From NCBI RefSeq assembly GCF_003853415.1, contig NZ_QTPP01000005.1:62001-126000 (forward strand): a DNA stretch of 64,000 nt. The letters run 5' to 3'. A program made the position numbers and the translations under genes. Within the stretch, counting starts at the first letter, position 1; each line of letters begins with the position of its first letter. This stretch comes from Burkholderia sp. Bp9142. GTDB lineage: Bacteria > Pseudomonadota > Gammaproteobacteria > Burkholderiales > Burkholderiaceae. Shown piece by piece: positions 46,811-59,049 of this stretch. Under the pieces are notes generated by a model, which made no database searches, was not told the origin of the DNA, and was given only the letters and a program-made list of their open reading frames with translations.

Positions 46811-46851
46811 TTCGCCGGGTAACCTGGAGAATCTCCGGGTTACCCGGCGAA
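46811..46851 (+). promoter_or_regulatory. 41-nt near-perfect inverted repeat in the leuS leader
   Basis: TTCGCCGGGTAACC pairs with GGTTACCCGGCGAA over 14 bp, then one T-G opposition, then GGAGA with TCTCC around a single A. RNA would fold as a 19-bp rod with a very small loop. No U-tract follows, so it is not a standard terminator. It lies 126 bp before the leuS start. Confidence 0.6.
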
Positions 46852-46887
46852 TATCCGGAAACCATGATGCAGGCCAGAGAACCGTGA

Positions 46888-49572
<2,685 letters not shown>

Positions 49573-49610
49573 CGGCCGTTGGCCGTCGGGCGCACACAGA
49601 AGGAGCGAAG

Positions 49611-50162
49611 GTGATCCGCAGATCGTTTTTGGTGCTCGTCGGCAGCGCGGTCGCGCTGTCGGCATGCGGTTTCCAGTTGCGCGGCCAGCAGGACTACGCG
49701 TTCAAGCACTTGCTGGTGGCTGGCGCGCCGGCGCCCGTCGAGGCGCGCCTGGTGCGTCTCGTCGAGGCCGGCAGCGACACGAAGATCGTCAAGTCGGCGG
49801 ACGACGCCGACGCCGTGCTGCGCATGTGGGAGTCGCGCGGCCAGAACACGCTGACGCTCAACAAGTACGGCTCCGCGCAGGAATACGCGCTGTTCTACAC
49901 GTTGAACTACACGCTGACGAGCAAGGACGGCACCGTGCTGATCCCGCCGAGCGCGATCGCGCTGAACCGTGCGATGACGTACAGCGACCAGTACACGAAC
50001 GCGAAGGCGCAGGAAGCCGACATCCTGTACGGCGACATGCAGAACGATGCGGTCGACCAGTTGATGCGGCGTCTCGCGATCGTCCACTCGCTGACGCCGG
50101 CGCCGGAAGACGTGGTGCCGGGCGTCGCGCCGCGCGCGCCGTTGCCGCCGCCGCCGCTCTGA
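49611..50162 (+). CDS. lptE: LPS-assembly lipoprotein LptE
   Basis: Plugs the LptD barrel and helps insert lipopolysaccharide in the outer membrane. 183 residues from GTG 49611, preceded by AGAAGGAG. Lipobox LSAC puts the lipid-anchored Cys at 19, followed by GFQLRGQQDYAFKHLLV, typical of LptE. A short Pro-rich tail ends the protein. Position between leuS and holA is conserved across proteobacteria and supports the call. Confidence 0.94.
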   Translation: MIRRSFLVLVGSAVALSACGFQLRGQQDYAFKHLLVAGAPAPVEARLVRLVEAGSDTKIVKSADDADAVLRMWESRGQNTLTLNKYGSAQEYALFYTLNYTLTSKDGTVLIPPSAIALNRAMTYSDQYTNAKAQEADILYGDMQNDAVDQLMRRLAIVHSLTPAPEDVVPGVAPRAPLPPPPL

Positions 50163-50180
50163 TCGACGGCGCACGTATCG

Positions 50181-51275
50181 ATGCAACTGCGACTTGATGC
50201 GCTGGAGCCGCACCTCGCGAAGGGGTTGGCCGGGCTCTATACCGTCTTCGGCGACGAGCCGCTGCTCGCGCAGGAGGCGTGCGACCGCATTCGCGCGGCC
50301 GCCCGCGCGGCCGGCTTCACCGAGCGTTCGGTGCATACGGTCGAGCGCGGCTTCGACTGGAGCGTGCTGCTCGGCGCAACCCAGGCGATGTCGCTGTTCG
50401 GCGAGCGCCAGCTGATCGAGCTGCGCATTCCGTCGGGCAAGCCCGGCAAGGAAGGCGCCGATGCGCTGAAGACGCTCGCGGCCGCGCCCAATCCCGACGC
50501 GCTGATGCTCGTCACGTTGCCGCGCCTCGACGCTGCAACGCAGAAATCCGCGTGGTTTACCGCGTTGCAGAACGGCGGCGTCGCGCTGAAGATCGATCCG
50601 GTCGACCGCGCGCAACTGCCGAACTGGATCGGCCAGCGTCTGTCGATGCAGGGCCAGCGCGTCGCGCCCGGCGACGATGGCCGGCGTGCGCTGCAGTTCA
50701 TCGCGGAGCGCGTCGAGGGCAACCTGCTCGCCGCGCACCAGGAGATCCAGAAGCTCGGGCTGCTCTATCCGCAGGGCGTGCTGTCGTTCGAGCAGGTGCA
50801 CGACGCGGTGCTGAACGTCGCGCGCTACGATGTCTTCAAGCTGAACGAGGCGATGCTCGCGGGCGACGCCGCGCGGCTCGCGCGGATGATCGACGGGCTG
50901 AAGGGCGAGGGCGAGGCGATCGTGCTCGTGATGTGGGCCGTCGTCGAGGAGTTGCGCACGCTGCTGCGGATCAAGCGCGGCACGACGGCCGGCAAGCCGC
51001 TGGCCACGCTGCTGCGCGAAAACCGCGTGTGGGGCCCGCGCGAGCGGCTGATCGGCCCCGCGCTGAACCGCGTGTCGGAAACCGGGCTCGAGAAGGCGCT
51101 CGCGTTCGCCGCGAAGCTCGACCGGCAGGTGAAGGGGCTGTCGGCCGTCACGCCGGGCCGCCGCACGCAGGACGATCCGCCGCCCGATCCGTGGGACGGC
51201 CTGTTCCAGCTCGCGATGACGGTCGCGGGCGCCCACGGTGAGCGACCGCCGACCGCGGGTCGCGTGCGGCGTTAA
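50181..51275 (+). CDS. holA: DNA polymerase III delta subunit
   Basis: Clamp-loader subunit that opens the beta clamp. The 364-residue protein begins [34 protein letters not shown], has the degenerate AAA+ fold and the [17 protein letters not shown] segment ([18 protein letters not shown]) near residue 180. Starts 18 bp after lptE. Length is close to the family's ~345. Confidence 0.95.
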   Translation: MQLRLDALEPHLAKGLAGLYTVFGDEPLLAQEACDRIRAAARAAGFTERSVHTVERGFDWSVLLGATQAMSLFGERQLIELRIPSGKPGKEGADALKTLAAAPNPDALMLVTLPRLDAATQKSAWFTALQNGGVALKIDPVDRAQLPNWIGQRLSMQGQRVAPGDDGRRALQFIAERVEGNLLAAHQEIQKLGLLYPQGVLSFEQVHDAVLNVARYDVFKLNEAMLAGDAARLARMIDGLKGEGEAIVLVMWAVVEELRTLLRIKRGTTAGKPLATLLRENRVWGPRERLIGPALNRVSETGLEKALAFAAKLDRQVKGLSAVTPGRRTQDDPPPDPWDGLFQLAMTVAGAHGERPPTAGRVRR

Positions 51276-51309
51276 GTCCGGGCCTTCAGCGCACGCATCG
51301 CAACCCGCT

Positions 51310-51315
51310 TACAAT
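51310..51315 (+). promoter_or_regulatory. Candidate -10 element for proA
   Basis: TACAAT, 94 bp before the proA ATG, in the 133-bp gap after holA. No -35 was verified. Confidence 0.3.
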
Positions 51316-51408
51316 ATTTCGATGGATGGCGCGGCCCGCTTGCCGCCGCGCGCCACGCTTCCCCACGCATTCACGCCGCGCCAAGCGGCTCGCTTCTCGA
51401 GTCACACG

Positions 51409-52680
51409 ATGGATATCGACCAGTACATGACGGATCTGGGCCGCCGTGCCCGGCACGCTTCCCGCGCGATGGCGCGCGCCAGCACGGCCGCGAAGAACGC
51501 GGCGCTCGACGCCGTGGCCCGCGCGATCGAGCGCGATGCGCAGGCGCTGAAGGATGCGAACGCACGCGACGTCGCCCGCGCTCGCGAAAAGGGGCTCGAT
51601 GCGGCGTTCATCGACCGCCTGACGCTGTCGGACAACGCGCTGAAGACGATGGTCGAAGGCCTGCGCCAGGTCGCGTCGCTGGCCGACCCGATCGGCGAGA
51701 TCGGCAATCTCAAGTACCGCCCGAGCGGGATCCAGGTCGGCCAGATGCGCGTGCCGCTCGGCGTGATCGGCATCATCTACGAGTCGCGCCCGAACGTGAC
51801 GATCGACGCGGCCGCGTTGTGCCTGAAGTCGGGCAACGCGACGATCCTGCGCGGCGGCTCCGAGGCGCTCGAATCGAACGCGGCGCTCGCGAAGCTGATC
51901 GGCGAAGGGCTCGAGGCGGCCGGCCTGCCGCAGGATGCCGTGCAGGTCGTCGCGACGGCCGATCGCGCGGCGGTCGGCAAGCTGATCACGATGACCGAAT
52001 ACGTCGACGTGATCGTGCCGCGCGGCGGCAAGAGCCTGATCGAGCGCCTGATCAACGAGGCACGCGTGCCGATGATCAAGCACCTCGACGGCATCTGCCA
52101 CGTGTATGTCGACGATCGCGCCGATTTCGCGAAGGCGCTGACGGTGTGCGACAACGCGAAGACGCATCGCTACGGCACCTGCAACACGATGGAGACGCTG
52201 CTCGTCGCGAGCGGCGTCGCGGCGACGCTGCTGCCGCCGCTCGGCAAGCTGTATCGCGACAAGCAGGTCGAGCTGCGCGTCGATGCGGCCGCGCGCGCGG
52301 TGCTCGCCGAGGCGGGCGTCGGCCCGCTCGTCGATGCAACCGAGGAAGACTGGCACACCGAATATCTCGCGCCGGTGCTCGCGATCAAGGTCGTCGACGG
52401 CCTCGACGCCGCGATCGAGCACATCAACCACTACGGCTCGCACCACACCGATGCGATCGTCACCGAGGATCACGACCGCGCGATGCGCTTCCTGCGCGAA
52501 GTCGATTCGGCGAGCGTGATGGTCAACGCGTCGACCCGCTTCGCGGACGGCTTCGAATTCGGCCTCGGCGCGGAAATCGGCATCTCGAACGACAAGCTGC
52601 ACGCACGCGGCCCTGTCGGCCTGGAAGGGCTCACGTCGCTGAAGTACGTCGTGCTCGGGCACGGCGAAGGCCGACAGTAA
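51409..52680 (+). CDS. proA: Gamma-glutamyl phosphate reductase
   Basis: NADPH-dependent reduction of gamma-glutamyl phosphate to glutamate semialdehyde in proline synthesis. The 423-residue protein has [19 protein letters not shown] cofactor segment ([17 protein letters not shown]), [26 protein letters not shown], and catalytic Cys258 in [14 protein letters not shown] 51409 ([11 protein letters not shown]) is preferred to upstream in-frame codons. Follows holA in a common Burkholderiales order. Confidence 0.96.
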   Translation: MDIDQYMTDLGRRARHASRAMARASTAAKNAALDAVARAIERDAQALKDANARDVARAREKGLDAAFIDRLTLSDNALKTMVEGLRQVASLADPIGEIGNLKYRPSGIQVGQMRVPLGVIGIIYESRPNVTIDAAALCLKSGNATILRGGSEALESNAALAKLIGEGLEAAGLPQDAVQVVATADRAAVGKLITMTEYVDVIVPRGGKSLIERLINEARVPMIKHLDGICHVYVDDRADFAKALTVCDNAKTHRYGTCNTMETLLVASGVAATLLPPLGKLYRDKQVELRVDAAARAVLAEAGVGPLVDATEEDWHTEYLAPVLAIKVVDGLDAAIEHINHYGSHHTDAIVTEDHDRAMRFLREVDSASVMVNASTRFADGFEFGLGAEIGISNDKLHARGPVGLEGLTSLKYVVLGHGEGRQ

Positions 52681-52697
52681 CGCGAGGCGCGCAACCG

Positions 52698-53120
52698 ATG
52701 GCAATGCTCTGGGTCAAGACGTTCCATATCGTGCTGATCGCCGCGTGGTTCGCGGGGCTGTTCTACCTGCCGCGCATCTATGTGAACCTGGCCATGGAGA
52801 CCGATCCGGCCGCGGTGCGGCGCCTGTTGCTGATGGCGCGCAAGCTGTTCCGCTTCATGACGATGATCGCGGTGCCGGCCTTGGCATGCGGGCTGTGGCT
52901 CTGGCTCGTGATCGGCATCGGCCAGGGGCAGGGCTGGATCCACGCGAAGGTGACGGTGGTGCTGCTGCTCGTGATCTACCATGCGTACTGCGGGCACCTG
53001 CTGCGCGTGTTCGAGCGCGGCGAGAACCGCCGCACCGACAAGTGGTATCGCGTGTTCAATGAACTGCCGGTACTCGGCATGCTGGCGGCGGTCGCGCTGG
53101 TCGTGATCAAGCCGTTCTGA
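52698..53120 (+). CDS. hemJ: Protoporphyrinogen IX oxidase HemJ
   Basis: Membrane enzyme oxidising protoporphyrinogen IX to protoporphyrin IX in haem synthesis. The 140-residue protein has four hydrophobic helices and the conserved HemJ residues His10 in VKTFHIVLIAAWFAG and Lys84 in GWIHAKVTVVLLL. Starts 17 bp after proA. Older annotations call this family CopD-like or UPF0093. Followed by a strong palindromic terminator. Confidence 0.88.
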   Translation: MAMLWVKTFHIVLIAAWFAGLFYLPRIYVNLAMETDPAAVRRLLLMARKLFRFMTMIAVPALACGLWLWLVIGIGQGQGWIHAKVTVVLLLVIYHAYCGHLLRVFERGENRRTDKWYRVFNELPVLGMLAAVALVVIKPF

Positions 53121-53160
53121 GCGGCATGGCCGGCGAGGGTGCCGGTGCCGCCTGATGCGC

Positions 53161-53190
53161 AACGGCGCCCCGCGGGGCGCCGTTATTCGT
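53161..53190 (+). terminator. Terminator between hemJ and hexR (convergent)
   Basis: AACGGCGCCCC and GGGGCGCCGTT form a perfect 11-bp stem with a 2-nt centre, 40 bp after hemJ, followed by ATTCGTTT. Confidence 0.7.
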
Positions 53191-53216
53191 TTACGCGCGG
53201 TCGGCGCGGTGCCTGC

Positions 53217-54065
53217 TCAATCCTTCGCGCCGTCGTCGATCCGGCGGCGCGTGATCGCTTCCTTCGCACGGCCGACCCGTTCCATCAGCGCGGGCCCGCG
53301 CGACAGCGCGACGCCGACCGCGAGGATGTCGCCGATCGCGAGATGCGACATCCGCGACGTCATCGGCGAGAACACGTCGGTTTCCTCGGCGACGTTCGAC
53401 GCGAGGCTCACTGTCGCGAGTTTCGCGAGCGGCGAATGGCTCTGCGTGATCGCGACGACCTTCGCGCCGCACGCGAGCGCGGAGCGCGCGGCATCGACGA
53501 TGTCGCGCGTGCGGCCGGTGTTCGAGATCGCGACGACGACATCGTGCGGCCCGAGCAGTGCCGACGACATCGAGAACGTGTGCGGATCCGAATAGGCGAC
53601 GCTCGGCACGCCGAGCCGGAAGAACTTGTGCTGGATGTCCTGCGCGGCGATGCCCGAGCCGCCGGCGCCGTAGAACTCGATGCGCGACGCGTTCGACAGC
53701 AGCGCGATCGCGTCGGCGACGCTGCCGGCCGACAGGCTGTTGCGCACCTCGATCAGCGCGCCGATCGTGCGGTCGAACACCTTGCCGATGATGCCGGGTG
53801 CGGGTTCGTCGGGCTCGACGTCGCGATACACCGACGACACGCCCGGCGCGACGCTCTGCGCGAGCCGGATCTTGAATTCGCGAAAGCCGCTGCAGCCGAG
53901 CGCCTGGCAGAAGCGCGCGATGGTCGGCTGGCTGACGCCCGCGCGGGTCGACAGCTCGGTCATCGCGAGGTCGAGCACCTCGCGCGGCGCGGCGAGGATG
54001 TAGTCGGCGAGCTTGCGCTCGGACGGGCGCAACTCGGCGCGGATCGCTTCAATGCGAGGCAGCAT
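53217..54065 (-). CDS. hexR: RpiR-family regulator HexR of the Entner-Doudoroff genes
   Basis: Repressor of glucose/gluconate catabolism that typically senses KDPG. The 282-residue protein has an N-terminal RpiR helix-turn-helix (TELSTRAGVSQPTIARFCQALGCSGFREFKIRLAQ, about 39-73) and a C-terminal SIS sugar-phosphate domain (IEFYGAGGSGIAAQDIQHKFFRLG and VAISNTGRTRDIVDA). Divergent from edd; the gap contains two palindromes of the TGTAG(N5)CTACA type known for HexR. Confidence 0.94.
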   Translation of the reverse strand: MLPRIEAIRAELRPSERKLADYILAAPREVLDLAMTELSTRAGVSQPTIARFCQALGCSGFREFKIRLAQSVAPGVSSVYRDVEPDEPAPGIIGKVFDRTIGALIEVRNSLSAGSVADAIALLSNASRIEFYGAGGSGIAAQDIQHKFFRLGVPSVAYSDPHTFSMSSALLGPHDVVVAISNTGRTRDIVDAARSALACGAKVVAITQSHSPLAKLATVSLASNVAEETDVFSPMTSRMSHLAIGDILAVGVALSRGPALMERVGRAKEAITRRRIDDGAKD

Positions 54066-54117
54066 GGGACGGCGGATGCAAATCGGGTTCGGATGAGCGA
54101 GTGTATCGCAATCGAAT

Positions 54118-54132
54118 TGTAGAAAATCTACA
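54118..54132. promoter_or_regulatory. HexR operator O1 (TGTAGA-AAA-TCTACA)
   Basis: Perfect 6+3+6 palindrome 52 bp upstream of the hexR start. It matches the HexR consensus of other proteobacteria and would give autoregulation. Confidence 0.75.
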
Positions 54133-54251
54133 TAAAAATACTAGCTTCATCGTCGGCGATTCATGGGGTGGGTAATGCGGTTGATTAGGGTTTTCACTAG
54201 GTAAAGCCTTGCTGGTGGCGGGAATGTGGGTTGCGCGTATGCTGATCCGCA

Positions 54252-54280
54252 TTGCGTGCTTGTAGTTTTTCTACTAGACT
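54252..54280 (+). promoter_or_regulatory. edd promoter with overlapping HexR operator O2
   Basis: TTGCGT (54252-54257) and TAGACT (54275-54280) lie 17 bp apart. The spacer contains TGTAGTTTTTCTACT (54261-54275), nine of ten half-site positions symmetric, so a bound repressor would block polymerase. The promoter hexamers are weak matches. Confidence 0.6.
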
Positions 54281-54357
54281 GCCTTCGTTCGTTCGATGCA
54301 CTCGACCGTCCCCACGATTCCAACCGCCGGTGTCGCCGGCATACAGGAGCGCCCAGC

Positions 54358-56214
54358 ATGACGTCGCTGCACCCCACTCTGGCGAAAGTCACCGAACGCG
54401 TGATCGCCCGCAGCCAATCGACCCGTTCCGCCTATCTGCAGCGCATCGACGGCGCGCAGGGCAAGTTCCCGGCGCGCGGCGCGCTGTCGTGCGCGAACCT
54501 CGCGCACGGCTTCGCGGGTCTCGAAGGCAGCGACAAGTTCCAGATCAAGGCGATCCGCGAGCCGAACATCGGCATCGTGTCCTCGTACAACGAGATGTTG
54601 TCCGCGCACGCGCCGTACAAGGATTTCCCCGACATCATCAAGGCCGCCGCGCGCGAGAACGGCGGCGTCGCGCAGTTCGCGGGCGGCGTGCCGGCGATGT
54701 GCGACGGCGTCACGCAGGGCAACCCGGGGATGGAGTTGTCGCTGTTCTCGCGCGAGGCGATCGCGATGGGTACGGCGATCGCACTCACGCACAACATGTT
54801 CGACGCGGCGCTCTGCCTCGGCATCTGCGACAAGATCGTGCCGGGCCTCCTGATCGGCGCGCTGCAGTTCGGCCACCTGCCGACCATCTTCGTGCCGGCC
54901 GGCCCGATGACGAGCGGCCTGTCGAACGACGACAAGGCGAAGATCCGCCAGCAGTTCGCGACCGGCCAGGTCGGCCGCGACGCGCTGCTCGAAGCCGAAT
55001 CGGCCGCGTATCACGGCCACGGCACCTGCACGTTCTACGGCACCGCGAACAGCAACCAGATGCTGATGGAGCTGATGGGCCTGCACCTGCCGGGTTCGGC
55101 GTTCGTCCATCCGCACACGCCGCTGCGCGACGCGCTGACCGCCGCAGCCGCGCGCCGCGTGCTCGACCTGACGGTCGAGCGTGGCCAGTACACGCCGATC
55201 GGCCATGTGATCGACGAGAAGGCGATCGTCAACGGGATCGTCGCGCTGCTCGCGACGGGCGGCTCGACCAACCACACGCTGCACCTCGTCGCGATCGCGC
55301 GCGCGGCCGGCATCCTGATCGACTGGAACGATTTCGACGAACTGTCGGCCGCCGTGCCGCTGCTCGCGAAGATCTACCCGAACGGCAAGGCCGACGTGAA
55401 CCATTTTCACGCGGCGGGCGGCGTCGCGTTCCTGGTGCGCAACCTGCTCGAAGGCGGGCTGCTGCACGAAGACGTGACGACCGTCGCGGGCAAGGGCCTG
55501 TCGCACTACACGAAGGAGCCGAAGCTGATCGACGGCAAGCTGACGTGGGTCGACGGCACGGCCGAGAGCCACGACACGAAGGTGCTGCGCGGCATTCGCG
55601 ACCCGTTCCAGCCGGACGGCGGCCTGCGCCTGATGCAGGGCCGGCTCGGCCGCGGCGTGATCAAGATTTCGGCGGTCGCGCCCGAGCACCGCAAGGTGAC
55701 GGCCCCCGCGATCGTGTTCGATTCGCAGGAAGCCGTGCAGGCGGCATTCGATCGCGGCGAGCTGAAGCGCGACTTCGTCGCGGTCGTGCGCTTCCAGGGC
55801 GCGCGGGCGAACGGGATGCCCGAGCTGCACCGTTTGACGCCGCTGCTCGGCGTGCTGCAGGATCAGGGCTTCCACGTCGCGCTCGTTACCGACGGCCGCA
55901 TGTCCGGCGCGTCGGGCAAGGTGCCGGCCGTGATCCACGTGTCGCCGGAAGCGCTGCTGGCCGGCCCGCTCGGCAAGGTGAAGACGGGCGACACGCTCGT
56001 GATCGACGCGGAAGCCGGCGTCCTCGACATCGAGGTCGACGAAGCCGAATGGCAGGCGCGCCCGGTCGCGCAGCCGCTGCACCAGGCCGACAACGAAACG
56101 GGTTTCGGGCGCGAACTGTTCGGCGTGTTCCGCGCGGCCGCCGCGCCGGCCGAGCAGGGCGCATCGGTTTTCGGGGCGCTGGCCGGCGAAACGGCCGTTG
56201 GCGTCGCCGCATGA
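54358..56214 (+). CDS. edd: Phosphogluconate dehydratase
   Basis: First enzyme of the Entner-Doudoroff pathway: 6-phosphogluconate to KDPG. The 618-residue IlvD/Edd protein has iron-sulfur-type cysteines in [17 protein letters not shown] and [11 protein letters not shown], plus [16 protein letters not shown], and the C-terminal [18 protein letters not shown] 54358. eda follows 28 bp downstream, forming the classic edd-eda pair under HexR control. Confidence 0.97.
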   Translation: MTSLHPTLAKVTERVIARSQSTRSAYLQRIDGAQGKFPARGALSCANLAHGFAGLEGSDKFQIKAIREPNIGIVSSYNEMLSAHAPYKDFPDIIKAAARENGGVAQFAGGVPAMCDGVTQGNPGMELSLFSREAIAMGTAIALTHNMFDAALCLGICDKIVPGLLIGALQFGHLPTIFVPAGPMTSGLSNDDKAKIRQQFATGQVGRDALLEAESAAYHGHGTCTFYGTANSNQMLMELMGLHLPGSAFVHPHTPLRDALTAAAARRVLDLTVERGQYTPIGHVIDEKAIVNGIVALLATGGSTNHTLHLVAIARAAGILIDWNDFDELSAAVPLLAKIYPNGKADVNHFHAAGGVAFLVRNLLEGGLLHEDVTTVAGKGLSHYTKEPKLIDGKLTWVDGTAESHDTKVLRGIRDPFQPDGGLRLMQGRLGRGVIKISAVAPEHRKVTAPAIVFDSQEAVQAAFDRGELKRDFVAVVRFQGARANGMPELHRLTPLLGVLQDQGFHVALVTDGRMSGASGKVPAVIHVSPEALLAGPLGKVKTGDTLVIDAEAGVLDIEVDEAEWQARPVAQPLHQADNETGFGRELFGVFRAAAAPAEQGASVFGALAGETAVGVAA

Positions 56215-56242
56215 ATTGCATGAATTTCAAGGAGTTTCATCA

Positions 56243-56869
56243 ATGAAGACGATTGCTGAAATCGTGAAGCTGGGCCCGGTCATTCCGGTGCTCGCATTCG
56301 ACTCGGTAGAGCAGGGCGAACACGTGTCGCGCGCGTTGCACGCGGGCGGCGTCAAGGTGCTCGAGATCACGCTGCGCACGCCGGCGGGCCTCGAGGCGAT
56401 CCAGCGCGCGAGCCAGCTCGCGGACGACATCGTCGTCGGCGTCGGCACGATCACGAAGCCGGAGCACTGCGAGCAGGCGAAGCGCGCGGGTGCGAAGTTC
56501 GGCGTGTCGCCGGGCCTGACGAAGGACCTGCACCTCGCGTCGCTCGATGCGGGCCTGCCGCTGCTGCCGGGCGTGATGACGCCGAGCGACATCATCCAGG
56601 CGCTCGAATTCGGCTACGAGATCGTCAAGTTCTTCCCCGCGCAGCAGGCCGGCGGCGTGCCGATGCTGCAGGCGTTCCACGGCCCGTTCCCGGCGCTGAA
56701 GTTCTGCCCGACGGGCGGCATCACGGTCGAGACCGCGCCGAGTTTCCTGAAGCTGCCGAACGTCGTGTGCGTCGGTGGTTCGTGGCTCACGCCGAAGTCC
56801 GCGCTCGCCGCGCAGGACTGGGCCGAAGTCACGCGCCTCGCGCAAGCCGCGAGCCAGCTCCATCGTTAA
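56243..56869 (+). CDS. eda: KDPG aldolase (2-dehydro-3-deoxy-phosphogluconate aldolase)
   Basis: Splits KDPG to pyruvate and glyceraldehyde 3-phosphate. The 208-residue class I aldolase has Glu41 in [15 protein letters not shown], Schiff-base Lys129 in [14 protein letters not shown] and the phosphate loop CPTGGIT. AAGGAG lies before ATG 56243. Paralogous to DgoA in this window, which acts on the galacto epimer. Ends at a strong terminator. Confidence 0.97.
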   Translation: MKTIAEIVKLGPVIPVLAFDSVEQGEHVSRALHAGGVKVLEITLRTPAGLEAIQRASQLADDIVVGVGTITKPEHCEQAKRAGAKFGVSPGLTKDLHLASLDAGLPLLPGVMTPSDIIQALEFGYEIVKFFPAQQAGGVPMLQAFHGPFPALKFCPTGGITVETAPSFLKLPNVVCVGGSWLTPKSALAAQDWAEVTRLAQAASQLHR

Positions 56870-56894
56870 TACTTGTACGGAATGACGGTTTGAT

Positions 56895-56937
56895 CCTCGG
56901 TAATCAAGCGCTTAGTGCTTGTTTTACCGAGGGTTTT
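56895..56937 (+). terminator. Terminator after eda
   Basis: CCTCGGTAA and TTACCGAGG pair over 9 bp, with an inner CAAGC/GCTTG stem, followed by GTTTTT. It separates edd-eda from gntT-gntK. Confidence 0.85.
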
Positions 56938-56942
56938 TGCTG

Positions 56943-56958
56943 ATGGAACCGGTTCTAT
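56943..56958. promoter_or_regulatory. LacI/GntR-like operator upstream of gntT
   Basis: ATGGAACCGGTTCTAT: the centre GAACCGGTTC is a perfect palindrome and the outer AT/AT also match. Central CCGG with this length resembles operators of LacI-family gluconate regulators (ATGATACCGGTATCAT type). No LacI-family gene lies in the window. Confidence 0.5.
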
Positions 56959-57088
56959 CCGCAGGCCGCAAAGATAAGTAAAATTCAGCGTCCTCACGGG
57001 GTGGGTACCCCCCGTGTTTCGGAGACCTGCATAGCCGGGCATACTCGCGTCAATCCGCCCGGTTCGAATAATCCCAAGGAGGAGTCAC

Positions 57089-58450
57089 ATGGGAGCTGTC
57101 CAAGGCAGCATGCTGCTCATTTACACCGTGATCGCGATCGTCGCGTTGATCGTGATGATCGCGCGGTTCAAGATCTACCCGTTCCTGGTGCTCATCATCG
57201 TGTCGCTCGGCCTCGGCCTCGTGGTCGGGATGCCGATGGACAAGATCGTCAAGTCGTTCGAAACGGGCAACGGCAACACGCTCGGCCATATCGCGGTCGT
57301 CGTCGGCCTCGGCACGATGCTCGGCAAGATGATGGCCGAATCGGGCGGCGCGGAGCGGATCGCGACCACGCTGATCGACTGGTTCGGTGAAAAGAACATT
57401 CACTGGGCGATGATGTTCGTCGCGATCATCGTCGGCCTGCCGGTGTTCTTCGAGGTCGGCTTCGTGCTGCTGATCCCGATCGCGTTCAACGTCGCGAAGC
57501 GTACCGGCAAGTCGCTGCTCGTCGTCGGCCTGCCGATGGTCGCGGGCCTGTCCGTCGTGCACGGCCTGATCCCGCCGCACCCGGCCGCGCTGCTCGCCGT
57601 GCAGCAGTACGGCGCCGACATCGGCAAGACGATCGCGTTCGGCCTGATCGTCGGCGTGCCGACCGCGATCGTTGCCGGTCCGCTGTTCGCGCTGATGATC
57701 TCGAAGTTCGTGAAGCTGCCGGAGAACAATCCGCTGGCGGCGCAGTTCGTCGAATCGCATGCGGAAGGCAAGAAGCGCGAACTGCCGGGTTTCGGCATCA
57801 CGCTGTTCACCATCATGCTGCCGGTGATCCTGATGCTGGTCGGCAGCTGGGCCGATCTGGTCTTCGCGCCGAAGTCGCTGCCGAACAGCCTGCTGCGCTT
57901 TGCCGGCAACTCCGACGTCGCGCTGCTGATCGCCGTGCTGGTGAGCTTCTTCACGTTCGGCAAGCTGCAGGGCTTCAACCGCGACCAGATCCAGAAGTTC
58001 TGCGGCGAGTGCCTGGCGCCGATCGCCGGTATCACGCTGATCGTCGGCGCGGGCGGCGGCTTCGGCGGCGTCCTGCGCGACAGCGGGATCTCGCAGCAGA
58101 TCGTCGAGACCGCGAAGCACGCGCACCTGTCGCCGCTGCTGCTCGGCTGGTTCGTGGCGGCGCTGATGCGCCTCGCGACGGGTTCGGCGACGGTCGCGAT
58201 GACGACCGCCTGCGGCATCGTCGCGCCGATCGCGGCGGCGTCGGGCGCGGCGGTTCGCCCGGAGCTGCTGGTGCTCGCGACGGGGTCCGGTTCGCTGATC
58301 TTCTCGCACGTGAACGACGGCGGCTTCTGGCTGATCAAGGAATACTTCGGGATGACGGTCGGCCAGACGTTCAAGACCTGGTCGCTGCTTGAAACCATCA
58401 TCTCGGTGCTCGGTCTGAGCTTTACGCTGCTGCTGAGCGTGGTTCTGTAA
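57089..58450 (+). CDS. gntT: Gluconate:H+ symporter, GntP family
   Basis: Imports gluconate across the inner membrane. The 453-residue protein has about 12 hydrophobic segments and family motifs GLGTMLGKMMAESGGAERIA, VGLPVFFEVGFVLLIP and HGLIPPHPAAL, with a C-terminal ATGSGSLIFSHVNDGGFWL. ATG 57089 follows AAGGAGG. gntK starts 13 bp after the stop, so uptake and phosphorylation are co-expressed. Confidence 0.93.
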   Translation: MGAVQGSMLLIYTVIAIVALIVMIARFKIYPFLVLIIVSLGLGLVVGMPMDKIVKSFETGNGNTLGHIAVVVGLGTMLGKMMAESGGAERIATTLIDWFGEKNIHWAMMFVAIIVGLPVFFEVGFVLLIPIAFNVAKRTGKSLLVVGLPMVAGLSVVHGLIPPHPAALLAVQQYGADIGKTIAFGLIVGVPTAIVAGPLFALMISKFVKLPENNPLAAQFVESHAEGKKRELPGFGITLFTIMLPVILMLVGSWADLVFAPKSLPNSLLRFAGNSDVALLIAVLVSFFTFGKLQGFNRDQIQKFCGECLAPIAGITLIVGAGGGFGGVLRDSGISQQIVETAKHAHLSPLLLGWFVAALMRLATGSATVAMTTACGIVAPIAAASGAAVRPELLVLATGSGSLIFSHVNDGGFWLIKEYFGMTVGQTFKTWSLLETIISVLGLSFTLLLSVVL

Positions 58451-58463
58451 CAAGGGGTAGTCA

Positions 58464-58967
58464 ATGATTCTGATCGCAATGGGCGTGTCGGGCGCGGGCA
58501 AGTCGCGAATCGGCGAAATGCTGGCGGAGCGCCTGTCGTGCACCTTTACCGATGGCGACGCGTTTCACAGCGCGGCGAACAAGGAGAAGATGCACCACGG
58601 CATTCCGCTGACCGACGACGACCGCTGGCCGTGGCTGCGCTCGATCCGTGAGGCCATCGAGGAAAAGCAGCGCGCGGGCGAGACGGCCGTGTTCACGTGC
58701 TCGTCGCTGAAGCGGTCGTACCGCGACGTGCTGCGCGGCACCGACACCGACGTGCGGTTCGTGTATCTGAAGGGTTCGTTCGAGGTATTGCGCGAGCGCC
58801 TGAAGACCCGCACCGGCCATTTCTTCGATCCGTCGCTGCTGACGAGTCAGCTCGAGACGCTCGAGGAGCCGGGCCCGGACGAAGCGATCGTGGTCGGCAT
58901 CGAACTGACGCCCGAACAGATCGTCGAGGAAGTGATGGTGAAGATCGGCCTCGCGCAGCAGCACTGA
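58464..58967 (+). CDS. gntK: Gluconokinase
   Basis: Phosphorylates gluconate to 6-phosphogluconate, the Edd substrate. The 167-residue P-loop kinase has GVSGAGKS at 7-14, DGDAFHSAANKEKMHHGIPLTDDDRWPWL, and FTCSSLKRSYRDVLRG. AAGGGG precedes ATG 58464. Downstream of gntT, ending at a bidirectional terminator shared with the convergent TetR gene. Confidence 0.96.
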   Translation: MILIAMGVSGAGKSRIGEMLAERLSCTFTDGDAFHSAANKEKMHHGIPLTDDDRWPWLRSIREAIEEKQRAGETAVFTCSSLKRSYRDVLRGTDTDVRFVYLKGSFEVLRERLKTRTGHFFDPSLLTSQLETLEEPGPDEAIVVGIELTPEQIVEEVMVKIGLAQQH

Positions 58968-58998
58968 GCGCGGTTCGCGGCAATCGTCATGCAGCAGT

Positions 58999-59030
58999 GA
59001 AACAGGCGCCCCCGGGCGCCTGTTTCATTT
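58999..59030. terminator. Bidirectional terminator between gntK and the TetR gene
   Basis: GAAACAGGCGCC and GGCGCCTGTTTC form a perfect 12-bp stem with a 4-nt loop; A/T ends on each side suit termination in both directions. Confidence 0.8.
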
Positions 59031-59049
59031 GCGGCGCGCAAGCGGCCGG

